Notes under the pieces: model-generated
The model's input: the letters and a program-made list of their open reading frames with translations, nothing else
The model's database searches: none
What the model was told of the DNA's origin: nothing
NCBI GenBank assembly: GCA_965200045.1
Contig: OZ241330.1
Location: forward strand, 2,480,001-2,544,000
Reading direction: 5' to 3'
Length of the DNA stretch: 64,000 bases
From: Bin25 sp026709415
GTDB taxonomy: Bacteria; Bacteroidota; Bacteroidia; Flavobacteriales; Flavobacteriaceae
In this document: one piece after another, positions 9,090-17,385 of the stretch
Layout of the letters: each line of letters opens with the position of its first letter
Numbering within the stretch: the first letter of the stretch is position 1
Position numbers and translations under genes: made by a program

Positions 9090-10994
9090 TTAATGGCGAT
9101 CACTAGCGACTCCCAATAATAAATCATCATAAGCTTCGTCTCCAAACTGCCGACGGTAATCCACCCAAGTTTTGGCTAAAAATCCATACAGATATCTGGT
9201 TTTTGGAGTAACGCTTTCAACAATTTCATTGATGACTTCAGATATTTCTTGAGGTTGAGACATCACGGTGATGTTTTCAGCCCCTTGGTACATCAATTCA
9301 AACATATGGCCATAATTTGTTCCAACAGCATATTTATTGACCGACTCAAACATGGTATTATAAAAATTAGTATTGATAATGCCTGGTTGGACAACCACCA
9401 CATCAATATCGAATTCTCTAACTTCTAATCTCAAACAATCACTCCATCCCTCAAGAGCATGCTTGGTGGCATGATACCAGGCACCAAGACCCGTGTAAAT
9501 TTCCCCACCCATTGAGGTGATGTTAATAATTTTTCCAGACCTTTGGTTTCGCATGTGTGGTAAGACTTCTTTAGTGACTCTTGCCACGCCAAATAAATTA
9601 ACATCAAATTGTGCGATGGCATCTTCCAAAGTCACTTCTTCTACGGGCCCATACAATCCATAGCCTGCATTATTCACTAATACATCAATGCGTCCATGCT
9701 CCTCCATGATTTTAGCAACCCCATTCACCACTTCTTGTTGGTTGGTCACATCCATCTGGAGTGCATGTCCCCCCATTTCGTTAAGGTATTGATTGGCTTC
9801 ATTTTCCTTATCCCCTCCATAAACGATATGTCCTTCTTTAATCAAACGCTCCGCATGCGCTTTGCCCATGCCATAGGCGGTCCCAGTGATTAAAACCACT
9901 TGAGGCTTGATAGTTAATGGATTTTTATCAAAACGATAGATTCTTACATTGATATTCAGTCCCATTTCATTAGTCGTTCCAATACCAATAAAGTATTGGT
10001 TGTTTAAGTAGTTGAATTTTTCTGAAGTGCTTTGCAAATTCAATGTTTCATAGAACTCATAAACACCCTGTTCTTCAGTAGGAGTCATGATCCCATCAAC
10101 TTTTAAAGCTATTTTTTCACCTGAATCAGCTTCTATGATTCCATGAACATCAACCACCGTATTCCCATTAGGTAAAACCGTGATATAATCAACACCGGAA
10201 ATGACGCCTTCGATTTCTCCTCCAGATACGGTACCGGTAAAGGGGACATCCATCCGAAGTCCGTTTTTTGGAGTTTCTTCTTGACCGCTAAATACTTTAT
10301 CGATATCCACGCCAAACGTTTCAATTCCAGTGGGATTGGCATTGACTTCATAGACCAAAGTGGCTCTAGGGTCTTCTTCTATGCTTTTGGCATTAAAAGG
10401 AAAGTTCGTATAATCGATGTTTAAATTTCGGGCATAGGGATCATGTTCACCAAAGGGGTTATTTTCAAGCCCATAAAATTTCAGAATGAGTGTGTTTTTT
10501 GATCGATCGACCAGACCTGAAGTATAGATGAATAATTCATTGAGGTGTTTGTAATTAGGATGATGTGTCACCAACTGGGCCGTTCCACCAAAAGGAGCTA
10601 TTAGAGCTTGCGTCGGTTGAATTTCTCCTCTACTTCGAACCGAAATGGTGGCTCCATCTTTGGTTTTGATGCTCCCCAAACCTTCAAATTTTAAAAGACC
10701 ATAAGGCATGATGGTCCCATAATCCGTCAATGCCAATTGTCCACTGATATCGCCATCAGTAGAACCTTCATAACTCGTATTGATGCGCAGTCCCAAAGGA
10801 GGAATGAGATTTGGTGTGGTAAAGATTTCGGCTGGATTCACGCCGAAAGATTCTACTTGGGTGATTTCCAATGAGGTTTCAAACAGGAGTTCAGCATCTT
10901 TGCTATGTTCTATATTTTGGTATACTAAATCTTGTGAAACCAGTCCACGAATGGCTAATAAAGAACTGAGTAATAAAAAGCAGGCTTTTTTCAT
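9090..10994 (-). CDS. exported protein: two DUF3237-like domains fused to a short-chain dehydrogenase/reductase
   Basis: This 634-residue protein begins with a clear signal peptide (KKACFLLLSSLLAI, residues 1-21). Residues about 33-175 and 210-355 are two related beta-rich units, each opening with LLFET or LVYEV and an ExFGV segment, with a GLR strand and a DGATI or SGEKI turn in the middle. This matches the UPF0311/DUF3237 pattern. Residues 366-634 are a full SDR: cofactor motif TGTAYGMG (370-377), NNAGYG (441-446), catalytic Ser494, Tyr507 and Lys511. The frame is continuous through the joint near 355-366, so the fusion is seen directly. An SDR behind a signal peptide is odd because NAD(P)(H) is cytoplasmic. 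The gene sits 2 bases after the SRPBCC lipoprotein gene. Function is unknown; a lipid, steroid or aromatic substrate is only a guess. Confidence 0.8.
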   Translation of the reverse strand: MKKACFLLLSSLLAIRGLVSQDLVYQNIEHSKDAELLFETSLEITQVESFGVNPAEIFTTPNLIPPLGLRINTSYEGSTDGDISGQLALTDYGTIMPYGLLKFEGLGSIKTKDGATISVRSRGEIQPTQALIAPFGGTAQLVTHHPNYKHLNELFIYTSGLVDRSKNTLILKFYGLENNPFGEHDPYARNLNIDYTNFPFNAKSIEEDPRATLVYEVNANPTGIETFGVDIDKVFSGQEETPKNGLRMDVPFTGTVSGGEIEGVISGVDYITVLPNGNTVVDVHGIIEADSGEKIALKVDGIMTPTEEQGVYEFYETLNLQSTSEKFNYLNNQYFIGIGTTNEMGLNINVRIYRFDKNPLTIKPQVVLITGTAYGMGKAHAERLIKEGHIVYGGDKENEANQYLNEMGGHALQMDVTNQQEVVNGVAKIMEEHGRIDVLVNNAGYGLYGPVEEVTLEDAIAQFDVNLFGVARVTKEVLPHMRNQRSGKIINITSMGGEIYTGLGAWYHATKHALEGWSDCLRLEVREFDIDVVVVQPGIINTNFYNTMFESVNKYAVGTNYGHMFELMYQGAENITVMSQPQEISEVINEIVESVTPKTRYLYGFLAKTWVDYRRQFGDEAYDDLLLGVASDRH

Positions 10995-10996
10995 GG

Positions 10997-11575
10997 TTAA
11001 GGATTTGCAAACCTTCTTTCCACTTCAGCTTTTAATTCTCGATTAAACGTTTGGTAACCACCTAAGAGGATAGTGGCTAGAACCTGAGGAGAAAACATTT
11101 CATCTGTTCCAGTAAAGTTATCGGTTTGTATAAAAAGCGTTTGATCGCCACAGGGCTCAACAACATAAAGGTGATAATCCACCACGCCAGGGGCAAATAA
11201 AATTGGATCCGACCAACCAAATCGTTTTCCTTCTTCCCAAATTAACCGATGTGAGAATGAGACTGGGGCTGGATTTCCTTCTACTAAAAATAAAGCATTA
11301 GCTTGTACACCGTCAGAAGGATCGCCTTGTAATCCTTGAAAAGAAGAACTCCAATTAGGCATCGTACTAAAGTCGGTCAATACTTCCCAAACTTGCTCTG
11401 GTCTAGCATTGATCACAATAGAGGTATACACCCCTGCAGATCCGTCTTCACGACTTGTGATATTACCTGACTCGGCTTTGGCCGGACATGGCATAAATTC
11501 ATCATCTTCGCTACATGAGATAAGGAATGTAGAAAGAATCCCTAATGATAAAAAAAGTTTAATAAACGTTTTCAT
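10997..11575 (-). CDS. lipoprotein of the SRPBCC (polyketide cyclase/START-like) superfamily
   Basis: This 192-residue protein has a lipoprotein signal peptide (FLSLGILSTFLISC, lipobox ending at Cys21). It continues as an SRPBCC-type helix-grip fold: a first strand VYTSIVINARPEQVWEVLTD, then FSTMPNWSSSF, and a long C-terminal amphipathic helix. Such folds bind hydrophobic ligands in a deep cavity. The gene starts 3 bases after the upstream SDR stop and ends 2 bases before the next gene, so it is surely co-transcribed. A plausible role is presenting a hydrophobic compound to the neighbouring exported SDR fusion, but this is inference from gene order. Anchoring in the inner or the outer membrane cannot be told from the sequence. 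Confidence 0.8.
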   Translation of the reverse strand: MKTFIKLFLSLGILSTFLISCSEDDEFMPCPAKAESGNITSREDGSAGVYTSIVINARPEQVWEVLTDFSTMPNWSSSFQGLQGDPSDGVQANALFLVEGNPAPVSFSHRLIWEEGKRFGWSDPILFAPGVVDYHLYVVEPCGDQTLFIQTDNFTGTDEMFSPQVLATILLGGYQTFNRELKAEVERRFANP

Positions 11576-11578
11576 TTT

Positions 11579-12394
11579 TTATAGTTTAAATTGATTTTTA
11601 ATATTCTGAATGAAGTCATCTTCATTAAGTTGTTTTCGAGCATCTAATATTTGCTCAGCGTCTGCCCCCGCTCGATAACGCATTTGATTGGAATCCTCCG
11701 TTGCCGCTTTGTATATCACTTCGGCCACTAATTCTGGTGGAGAAGATGGAGTCGAATTCGAAGCCATACTTTTCATCAAACCATCAACGATGGGTTGATA
11801 ATCCGTCAATTCAGGGTTGTGCTGAAAATCAAATGATCGCCCACTAAAATCCGTTGCAATCATGCCGGGTTCCACAATCTTGACCTGTATCCCCAAACCT
11901 TCTAGCTCAAATGAAAGAGATTCTGAAATACCTTCAACAGCAAACTTGGTTCCATGATACAAGCTCCCTAAAGGAAACGTCATTTTGCCACCGATTGAAG
12001 AAATATTGATGATCCGCCCAGATTTATTTTGTCTTAAATGCGGCAGTATCGCTCTGGTGACATCTAGTAATCCGATCACATTGGTATTGAATTGTTTGAT
12101 GATATTTTCCCGTGGAAAGGCTTCAAGCGGTCCATAGGCTCCATATCCAGCATTATTGAGAAGCACATCAATTTTCCCAAACTTTTCAATGCCCTGTTCA
12201 ATGGTTTTAGCAATCGAATCCAAGTCCGTAACATCTAATTGACTGACCAAAACATGATCTAGCTGATTTAATTCTTGTTCCTTTTCAGGAGAACGCATAC
12301 TAGCAATGACATTCCAGTCTTTGTCATTGAAGTACTTAGCCGTAGCTTTTCCAATGCCACTACTAGCCCCTGTGATTAAAATGGTTTTATTCAT
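11579..12394 (-). CDS. cytoplasmic short-chain dehydrogenase/reductase
   Basis: This 271-residue classical SDR carries cofactor motif TGASSGIG (8-15), NNAGYGAYG (80-88) and catalytic residues Ser near 133, Tyr146 and Lys150 (YHGTK). The basic and small residues after the first strand (ASMRS) favour NADP(H). It has no signal peptide. It is the first gene of a four-gene minus-strand set with an SRPBCC lipoprotein, a DUF3237-SDR fusion and an AraC regulator, with gaps of 3, 2 and 37 bases. Its SDR sequence clearly resembles the SDR part of the fusion (NNAGYG with a following GP, similar LPHL/LPHM and VxPG segments), so the two may have arisen by duplication. The substrate is not known. Confidence 0.9.
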   Translation of the reverse strand: MNKTILITGASSGIGKATAKYFNDKDWNVIASMRSPEKEQELNQLDHVLVSQLDVTDLDSIAKTIEQGIEKFGKIDVLLNNAGYGAYGPLEAFPRENIIKQFNTNVIGLLDVTRAILPHLRQNKSGRIINISSIGGKMTFPLGSLYHGTKFAVEGISESLSFELEGLGIQVKIVEPGMIATDFSGRSFDFQHNPELTDYQPIVDGLMKSMASNSTPSSPPELVAEVIYKAATEDSNQMRYRAGADAEQILDARKQLNEDDFIQNIKNQFKL

Positions 12395-12422
12395 GATTCA
12401 TATTAAATTAATGATGATGCAA

Positions 12423-12475
12423 AATTGATTTTAATAAATCAATTAGCAGTATACATTTCCAAGAAAGTTGTATAC
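12423..12475 (-). promoter_or_regulatory. candidate operator region of the SDR-AraC operon
   Basis: Upstream of the first operon gene, GTATAC occurs at 12449-12454 and again at 12470-12475, 21 bases from start to start. That is two helical turns, the spacing typical of paired AraC-family half-sites. Closer to the gene, AATTGATT (12423-12430) and AATCAATT (12437-12444) form a perfect inverted repeat around six bases. These are direct sequence observations; their use by the AraC protein encoded at 8156-9052 is a guess. Confidence 0.35.
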
Positions 12476-12635
12476 TTTTTGTCGAATATTAATTCATAAA
12501 AACATGACAAACATTTAACATGCACGAATAACTATTAGAATTACCAAGTATGACTAATCCTTCGGTCGCTGGATTTAAACCACATGGACAAAAGTAAAAC
12601 TATATCGCATTTTAATTCTCAAGTTGAAACCTTTT

Positions 12636-12643
12636 TAGTTTTG
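12636..12643 (+). promoter_or_regulatory. possible -7 element upstream of lpxK
   Basis: TAGTTTTG matches the Bacteroidota TAnnTTTG -7 consensus exactly and lies 43 bases before the lpxK ATG. I do not see a good TTG at the usual distance upstream, so this is only a candidate. Confidence 0.3.
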
Positions 12644-12686
12644 TGTTGATTAACATGGGAACTGAATTTTTTAAGACGCCTCTGCA

Positions 12687-13700
12687 ATGTTGACAAAACT
12701 TCGATGGCTGCTATTTCCTATGAGCATAGTCTATGGTTTGATGACAGTCATCCGAAATTTTCTATTTGATTTGGAGATTTTCAAAAAGAAAAAATTCTCA
12801 GTCAAACTCATCGGTGTGGGGAATCTTTCCGTGGGGGGTACTGGAAAATCAATCGTCGTGGATTACCTCATAAAAAAATTACATAAAAAAGAAAAAATTG
12901 GGGTGTTGAGTAGAGGTTACAAACGCATCACCAAAGGATATGTTTTGGCAAAATCCCATGATACCCCCCAAACCATAGGCGATGAACCTTTTCAATTTTA
13001 TTCTAAGTACTCCAACATATCAGTGGCTGTTAGTGAAAATCGCGCCAATGGAATCAGTGAATTAGAAAAATCAAATCTCCAAACCATCATACTAGACGAT
13101 GTATTTCAACACAGGTGGGTTAAACCAAATAAACTGATTCTAACAACCACTTTTCAAAGTCCATATTTCAAGGATTCTATATTTCCAGTTGGGAATCTCA
13201 GAGAATTAGCCATTGGGGCAAACCGGGCCGACATCATCTTAGTAACGAAGTGTCCCCATAAATTAAACATAAAAACCAAAACCCTTTTTATTAAAAAAAT
13301 TAATCCCAAGCCACATCAAAGGGTTTACTTCACCAAACTTTCTTATCCCAACAAGGTCTATGACCACCAAAAGAAAACATATCCAATAGAAACTTTGAAA
13401 CATCAAAAAATCAAACTGATTACTGGAATCGTCAACCCTAATCCATTGATTGAACATTTAAAAAATCTGGAATTACAAATAGAACCCCTCGCATTTCCGG
13501 ATCATCACCATTACACTAAAAGTGATTTTTCCCAAATTTCCTTGGAGAATGAATCCCTGATCACCACTGAGAAAGATTTTTATAAGTTGATTCAAGTCAT
13601 GAATCCAGACAAAGTATTCTACTTACCTGTACGGCTCGAGTTTTTCAACGCTAAAGAGGCATCAGACTTTTTAAATCAAGTCTCCACACTAAACGATTAG
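12687..13700 (+). CDS. lpxK: tetraacyldisaccharide 4'-kinase (lipid A synthesis)
   Basis: This 337-residue protein phosphorylates the 4' position of the lipid A disaccharide at the inner membrane. It has a hydrophobic N-terminal anchor (WLLFPMSIVYGLMTVIRN), the P-loop GVGNLSVGGTGKS near 42-54, GVLSRGYKR, the DDVFQHR segment near 133 and the conserved LITTEKDFYKL near the C-terminus. Length and motif order fit Bacteroidota LpxK. It ends four bases inside lipA, which runs the opposite way, so the two stop codons overlap. A periplasmic domain is absent, as expected. Confidence 0.93.
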   Translation: MLTKLRWLLFPMSIVYGLMTVIRNFLFDLEIFKKKKFSVKLIGVGNLSVGGTGKSIVVDYLIKKLHKKEKIGVLSRGYKRITKGYVLAKSHDTPQTIGDEPFQFYSKYSNISVAVSENRANGISELEKSNLQTIILDDVFQHRWVKPNKLILTTTFQSPYFKDSIFPVGNLRELAIGANRADIILVTKCPHKLNIKTKTLFIKKINPKPHQRVYFTKLSYPNKVYDHQKKTYPIETLKHQKIKLITGIVNPNPLIEHLKNLELQIEPLAFPDHHHYTKSDFSQISLENESLITTEKDFYKLIQVMNPDKVFYLPVRLEFFNAKEASDFLNQVSTLND

Positions 13701-14644
13701 TCGATATGTTTATGTGCTTTGTAGGAAGACCGGACCAAGGGGCCGCTTTCAACATGTCTGAAACCAAGATCTAGTGCAAATTCTCGATATTTGTCGAATT
13801 GCTCTGGTGGAATAAAGGCTGAAACTTCTAAATTTCTTTGACTAGGTTGCAAATACTGTCCAATGGTAACCACATCAACCCCAACGGAACGAAGGTCTTG
13901 TATGGATTCAAAGACTTCATGTTCTAGTTCTCCCAATCCCAACATGATGCCCGATTTCGTTCTTTGAGCCCCATTTTCTTTTAAATATTTCAAGACGCCC
14001 AAGGATGTATCATATTTGGCTTGTACTCGAACTTGTCTGGTCAAACGACGCACCGTTTCAATATTATGGGAAATGACTTCTGGAGCTACTTGAAGCATAC
14101 GATCCAAACATGGTTCGATGCCTTGAAAATCTGGAATAAGCGTTTCTAATGTGGTGATGGGACTGATGCGACGAATGGCTTTTACGGTTTCAGCCCATAA
14201 AATAGATCCTTTATCTTTTAAGTCATCACGATCCACCGATGTGATCACGGCGTGCTTGATGCCCATGAGGTGGATTGAATAGGCTACTTTTTCTGGCTCA
14301 TCCCAACTCACAGGACCTGGACGTCCCGTTTGTACACCACAAAATCCGCAAGAACGAGTGCATATATTGCCTAAAATCATGAAAGTGGCGGTTCCTTCTG
14401 TCCAACATTCTCCAATATTCGGACAACTTCCTGAAGTGCAAATGGTATGTAATTTATACTTGTCGACCAGATGCCTTAAGTCCTTATATTTTTCTCCTAT
14501 GGGCAGCTTTGCTCGAATCCAGGGTGGTTTTCTTTTCTTCGTTGGTTGCCCATTGGTGGAAGGTGAAAAAGTCTTTTGAATTGGTTTAATGCTCTTCCAA
14601 GTAGAAACTGATTCGGTTGATTTGTGGATCACTGGCGTTGACAT
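13697..14644 (-). CDS. lipA: lipoyl synthase
   Basis: This 315-residue radical SAM enzyme inserts two sulfurs into protein-bound octanoate to make lipoyl groups. The auxiliary 4Fe-4S cluster ligands are Cys69, Cys74 and Cys80 (CX4CX5C), and the SAM cluster ligands are Cys95, Cys99 and Cys102 (CX3CX2C). The C-terminal RSSYKA motif, whose serine ligates the auxiliary cluster, is present. The N-terminal 45 residues are longer and more basic than in E. coli, with PPWIRAKLPIG marking the start of the conserved part. No lipB is next to it. The gene is convergent with lpxK (4-base overlap). Confidence 0.96.
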   Translation of the reverse strand: MSTPVIHKSTESVSTWKSIKPIQKTFSPSTNGQPTKKRKPPWIRAKLPIGEKYKDLRHLVDKYKLHTICTSGSCPNIGECWTEGTATFMILGNICTRSCGFCGVQTGRPGPVSWDEPEKVAYSIHLMGIKHAVITSVDRDDLKDKGSILWAETVKAIRRISPITTLETLIPDFQGIEPCLDRMLQVAPEVISHNIETVRRLTRQVRVQAKYDTSLGVLKYLKENGAQRTKSGIMLGLGELEHEVFESIQDLRSVGVDVVTIGQYLQPSQRNLEVSAFIPPEQFDKYREFALDLGFRHVESGPLVRSSYKAHKHID

Positions 14645-14692
14645 TCTGACGGCTCACAAAATTACAACAGCAAGAGTTATCAGGTTAATAGA

Positions 14693-15937
14693 TTAGAACA
14701 AAGTAGATACAAAATAACCCGTGAATCCAAGCAAAAAGACAATCCCTAGAATACTGATTAGCTTGAGCGTTTTAGAAGGTCTTCTTTCTTTAGGCATATG
14801 TTTACTAGTCACTACGGCCAAATTTAAAGTGGCATAAATAGGAGCCGATATAAATGACAGAACCGTAGCTATTCGCACGAGTGTCCCCATTTCCGAAAGA
14901 AATGAAATAAAAATAATCGATGTGCCTATCGCCAATATAATCATCCAAATACCATAGAGCTTTTTATCGCTGTTTTTTCTTTTGACCATCGTGGATTTTG
15001 GAGCGATCAACTCCACTGATCGAGTCATCACTCGGGGAGACGCATCAAGACAAGTGATGGTGGTGCTTAACATGGTAGCAAAAGCAGCCACGGCAATCAA
15101 TCCAAAAAACACTTGTCCCATGGTTGACGTGTACAGATTGATGAGTTGTCCAGCAAATGCAGCCCCTTGAGAAGAAAAGATTTCACCTGATCCAAACATT
15201 ACCAGCGCACCAAGAGCCAAAAAGCATACGGCCAAAACCACGGACGCCATATAGCCCACATTAAAATCAAATAGTGATTCTTTATAAGTGACTTTTTGAT
15301 TTTTAGATTTTTCTATGGCCCACATAGAATACCAAACAGATCCATCCATATGCGCAGGCATCCAACCCATAAAAGCCAATAAAAAAAGTACTTCAGAACC
15401 CTTAGGCATGATTTGTGTGATAGTCAAATCAGGAGATGCGTTTCCTTTGACAAAAGCAACAACCACGGCTGTTACAGAACAAACGGCCAAAACCACCATG
15501 ATGACTTTAATCAATCCATCTAAAAATTTATATTTTCCCAACACCAATATGATGGAACAAAACGCAATCAGTAAAATGCACCATAAAACGATACTGGAAC
15601 TACCACCAAAAAGTTGGATAGCCAATCCCGCTGTGACTACCGTTACGGCTGCTTGAACAGTAAACATCATCACAATATTCAAAACAAAATACAATACCAA
15701 GTATCCTTTCCCAAGTCGATAATAGCCATCCAAAAGAGACTCTCCAGTGGATAGAGCATACCGAGGACCATATTGGAAAAAGGGGTATTTAAACAGATTG
15801 ATGAGCAACAAGGCCCATAGGAGTCCCCATCCAAAGTCGGCCCCTGCTCGTGTTGATTGTACCAAATGGGAGACCCCCACAGCACATCCAGCAAACAATA
15901 GTCCTGGACCTAATTTAGCCAGACTAATCCGGGGCAT
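14693..15937 (-). CDS. NRAMP-family divalent metal transporter, divergent metal site
   Basis: This 414-residue protein has about eleven transmembrane helices and the NRAMP (LeuT-fold) opening LGPGLLFAG. Where canonical NRAMP proteins carry DPGN in helix 1, this one has AVGVSHLVQS. In helix 6, where they carry MPH, it has MGWMPAHMDG. It therefore belongs to a side branch whose ion cannot be assumed to be Mn2+ or Fe2+. The subgroup opening (SHLVQSTRAGADFGWGLLW) is one I associate with bacterial genes annotated only as NRAMP family. Its ATG at 15937 lies 14 bases inside the sigma factor gene, so translation is probably coupled. Alternative: an Mg2+ or other cation carrier. Confidence 0.85.
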   Translation of the reverse strand: MPRISLAKLGPGLLFAGCAVGVSHLVQSTRAGADFGWGLLWALLLINLFKYPFFQYGPRYALSTGESLLDGYYRLGKGYLVLYFVLNIVMMFTVQAAVTVVTAGLAIQLFGGSSSIVLWCILLIAFCSIILVLGKYKFLDGLIKVIMVVLAVCSVTAVVVAFVKGNASPDLTITQIMPKGSEVLFLLAFMGWMPAHMDGSVWYSMWAIEKSKNQKVTYKESLFDFNVGYMASVVLAVCFLALGALVMFGSGEIFSSQGAAFAGQLINLYTSTMGQVFFGLIAVAAFATMLSTTITCLDASPRVMTRSVELIAPKSTMVKRKNSDKKLYGIWMIILAIGTSIIFISFLSEMGTLVRIATVLSFISAPIYATLNLAVVTSKHMPKERRPSKTLKLISILGIVFLLGFTGYFVSTLF

Positions 15938-16475
15938 CCTCTAATAATTTTAATAGTCGCTTTCTAGAACGAAAGATTTTTACTTTCACTGTATTAATCG
16001 GTAAATTAAACTTTTCGGAAATATACTTTAATGAATGGTCATCCATATAAAAGGCTTCCATTAACGCGCGTTGCTCATCATTGAGTTTATCCAAATGACT
16101 CAATACTAACTCCAATTTTTCTTTGAGGATTAAATCGTCTTCGATTGTCGGAACTTCACTAGGAACATTAAACAGTTGTTGAGCCGTTAAATCAGCATGC
16201 AAATCTTGCTGTTTAACAATTTTACGGGTATGGTCAATGTGATGGTTTCTAGCGATGGTAAACAACCAATTTTCAAACTGATATTTTAGATCAAATGAAG
16301 TTAGTTTATCAAATGCCTTAGTAAATACTTCGATTGAAAGTAATTCAGCATCATGTTCATCATTGGTACGTTTAAGCAAAAAATGGTACACTGGTTTCCA
16401 AAATCGACGAAATAATTCGTGGTAGGCTTTTTGATCTTTATTTTTTCCAAGAAGAACCAACTCCTCTATGGACAA
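15924..16475 (-). CDS. sigma-70 family (ECF-like) RNA polymerase sigma factor
   Basis: This 183-residue protein has sigma region 2 (about 8-75, YHELFRRFWKPVYHFLLKRT, then FENWLFTIARNHHIDHTRK) and region 4 (about 120-178, LNDEQRALMEAFYMDDHSLKYI followed by the HTH INTVKVKIFRSRKRLL). Length and domain set are those of ECF sigma factors. No anti-sigma gene is adjacent. Instead the stop lies 14 bases inside the transporter gene downstream, which suggests the pair is expressed together. The stimulus is unknown. A small cysteine-rich membrane protein begins 30 bases downstream on the genome map but is upstream in the opposite sense of transcription. Confidence 0.88.
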   Translation of the reverse strand: MSIEELVLLGKNKDQKAYHELFRRFWKPVYHFLLKRTNDEHDAELLSIEVFTKAFDKLTSFDLKYQFENWLFTIARNHHIDHTRKIVKQQDLHADLTAQQLFNVPSEVPTIEDDLILKEKLELVLSHLDKLNDEQRALMEAFYMDDHSLKYISEKFNLPINTVKVKIFRSRKRLLKLLEDAPD

Positions 16476-16505
16476 AATAGCTAGTGGCGATTTCAGAATC
16501 GTAAT

Positions 16506-16706
16506 TTAGTTGAGTGATGGTTTTTGACATTCCGTTTGCTCAGGTCTTTTCCCACAAAAACCACACGGCTGACCAGCTTTATTTAAAAAGGGACTTTCAC
16601 TAGCACATGTGCCACTGAAGCGTCCGCCTTTGGTGGCCCAAATCTTAATAGCAATCCCACCAAAAGCCAAACCGACTAGAACAATCGAAATTAAAAACAA
16701 TTCCAT
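16506..16706 (-). CDS. small cysteine-rich membrane protein
   Basis: This 66-residue protein has one N-terminal transmembrane helix (LFLISIVLVGLAFGGIAI). A soluble tail follows with Cys34, Cys48, Cys51 and Cys60; Cys48 and Cys51 form a CGFC pair. Similar short proteins are conserved in Bacteroidota under names such as membrane or secreted protein. The layout (single helix, then a lone Cys and a CxxC) recalls NqrM, the iron-delivery factor for Na+-NQR, but no nqr genes are nearby and the resemblance is only in pattern. It lies 30 bases upstream of the sigma factor start and 30 bases downstream of the DUF456 gene, all on the minus strand, so these genes may be one operon. Confidence 0.65.
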   Translation of the reverse strand: MELFLISIVLVGLAFGGIAIKIWATKGGRFSGTCASESPFLNKAGQPCGFCGKRPEQTECQKPSLN

Positions 16707-16736
16707 ACTAACGCAAAGTTAGCAAAATCAAAGCTT

Positions 16737-17246
16737 TTAAACTAGTGTATCCCAATTTTTAATCGTGATGAGGATGAAGTGAATCAAAAATCCAACACAA
16801 ATAACGATTTTTAAAAACGAGCCGATTAAGAATCCTATCACTGCGCCAAAGGCCACTTTAAGAGGAGAGAAATTAGTGAGAGAAAATTTCCTAGCAATCA
16901 ATTCTCCCGCCAATGCCCCCAAAAAAGGGCCAAAAACCAATCCAAGAGGACCCAATGCGATGATACCCACAATGATGCCAATAGTACAGCCCCGAATCGA
17001 GGCTTTAGATCCACCGTATTTCTTTGTTCCAATGATGGGCAATAGCAAATCGAGAATAAAAATCGTTATAGCAACCAATCCCGTAATAATAATCATACGC
17101 CAATCAAATGGAACAGCTTGGGTCAAGTAAAGTAATAAGATACCTACCCATGATGATAAGGGACCAGGTATTATAGGTAACACACTTCCTGCCAACCCCA
17201 GAAGGATAAAAAAGACAGCTCCCCCGAATAAGAGAATTTCAATCAT
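16737..17246 (-). CDS. DUF456 family membrane protein
   Basis: This 169-residue, glycine-rich integral membrane protein has the DUF456 layout: GLAGSVLPIIPGPLSSWVG near the N-terminus, a cytoplasmic KKYGGSKAS loop, and GPLGLVFGPFLGALAGELI in the middle. About five hydrophobic segments are visible. The glycine-zipper-like segments are typical of the family, whose function is not established. It is the first gene in a possible minus-strand run with the small cysteine-rich protein, the sigma factor and the NRAMP-like transporter. Confidence 0.85.
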   Translation of the reverse strand: MIEILLFGGAVFFILLGLAGSVLPIIPGPLSSWVGILLLYLTQAVPFDWRMIIITGLVAITIFILDLLLPIIGTKKYGGSKASIRGCTIGIIVGIIALGPLGLVFGPFLGALAGELIARKFSLTNFSPLKVAFGAVIGFLIGSFLKIVICVGFLIHFILITIKNWDTLV

Positions 17247-17300
17247 ATCGTATTACAAATCTAATGAGCAATTTACGTTTTAATACTCGATTTGAATAGA

Positions 17301-17308
17301 TATTTTTG
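17301..17308 (+). promoter_or_regulatory. possible -7 element upstream of ruvC
   Basis: TATTTTTG fits TAnnTTTG and lies 77 bases before the ruvC ATG. No convincing TTG partner is placed upstream, so the call is weak. Confidence 0.25.
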
Positions 17309-17385
17309 TTCAAAAGAAGGACTTTGAGTAAATTTAAGAGTAGAATAAGCTGTTTTTCAAATAAAACAGACTTCAGATCATTTCA

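Noticed and set aside
9096..10994. assembly artefact joining two genes in the DUF3237-SDR fusion
   Set aside because: The frame, codon use and base composition are continuous across the joint, and there is no stop or start at the domain border; kept as a real fusion though raw reads would settle it.
15315..15656. 113-codon open frame on the plus strand
   Set aside because: It lies fully antisense to the NRAMP-like gene, whose protein is well conserved in pattern; the antisense translation has no domain character.
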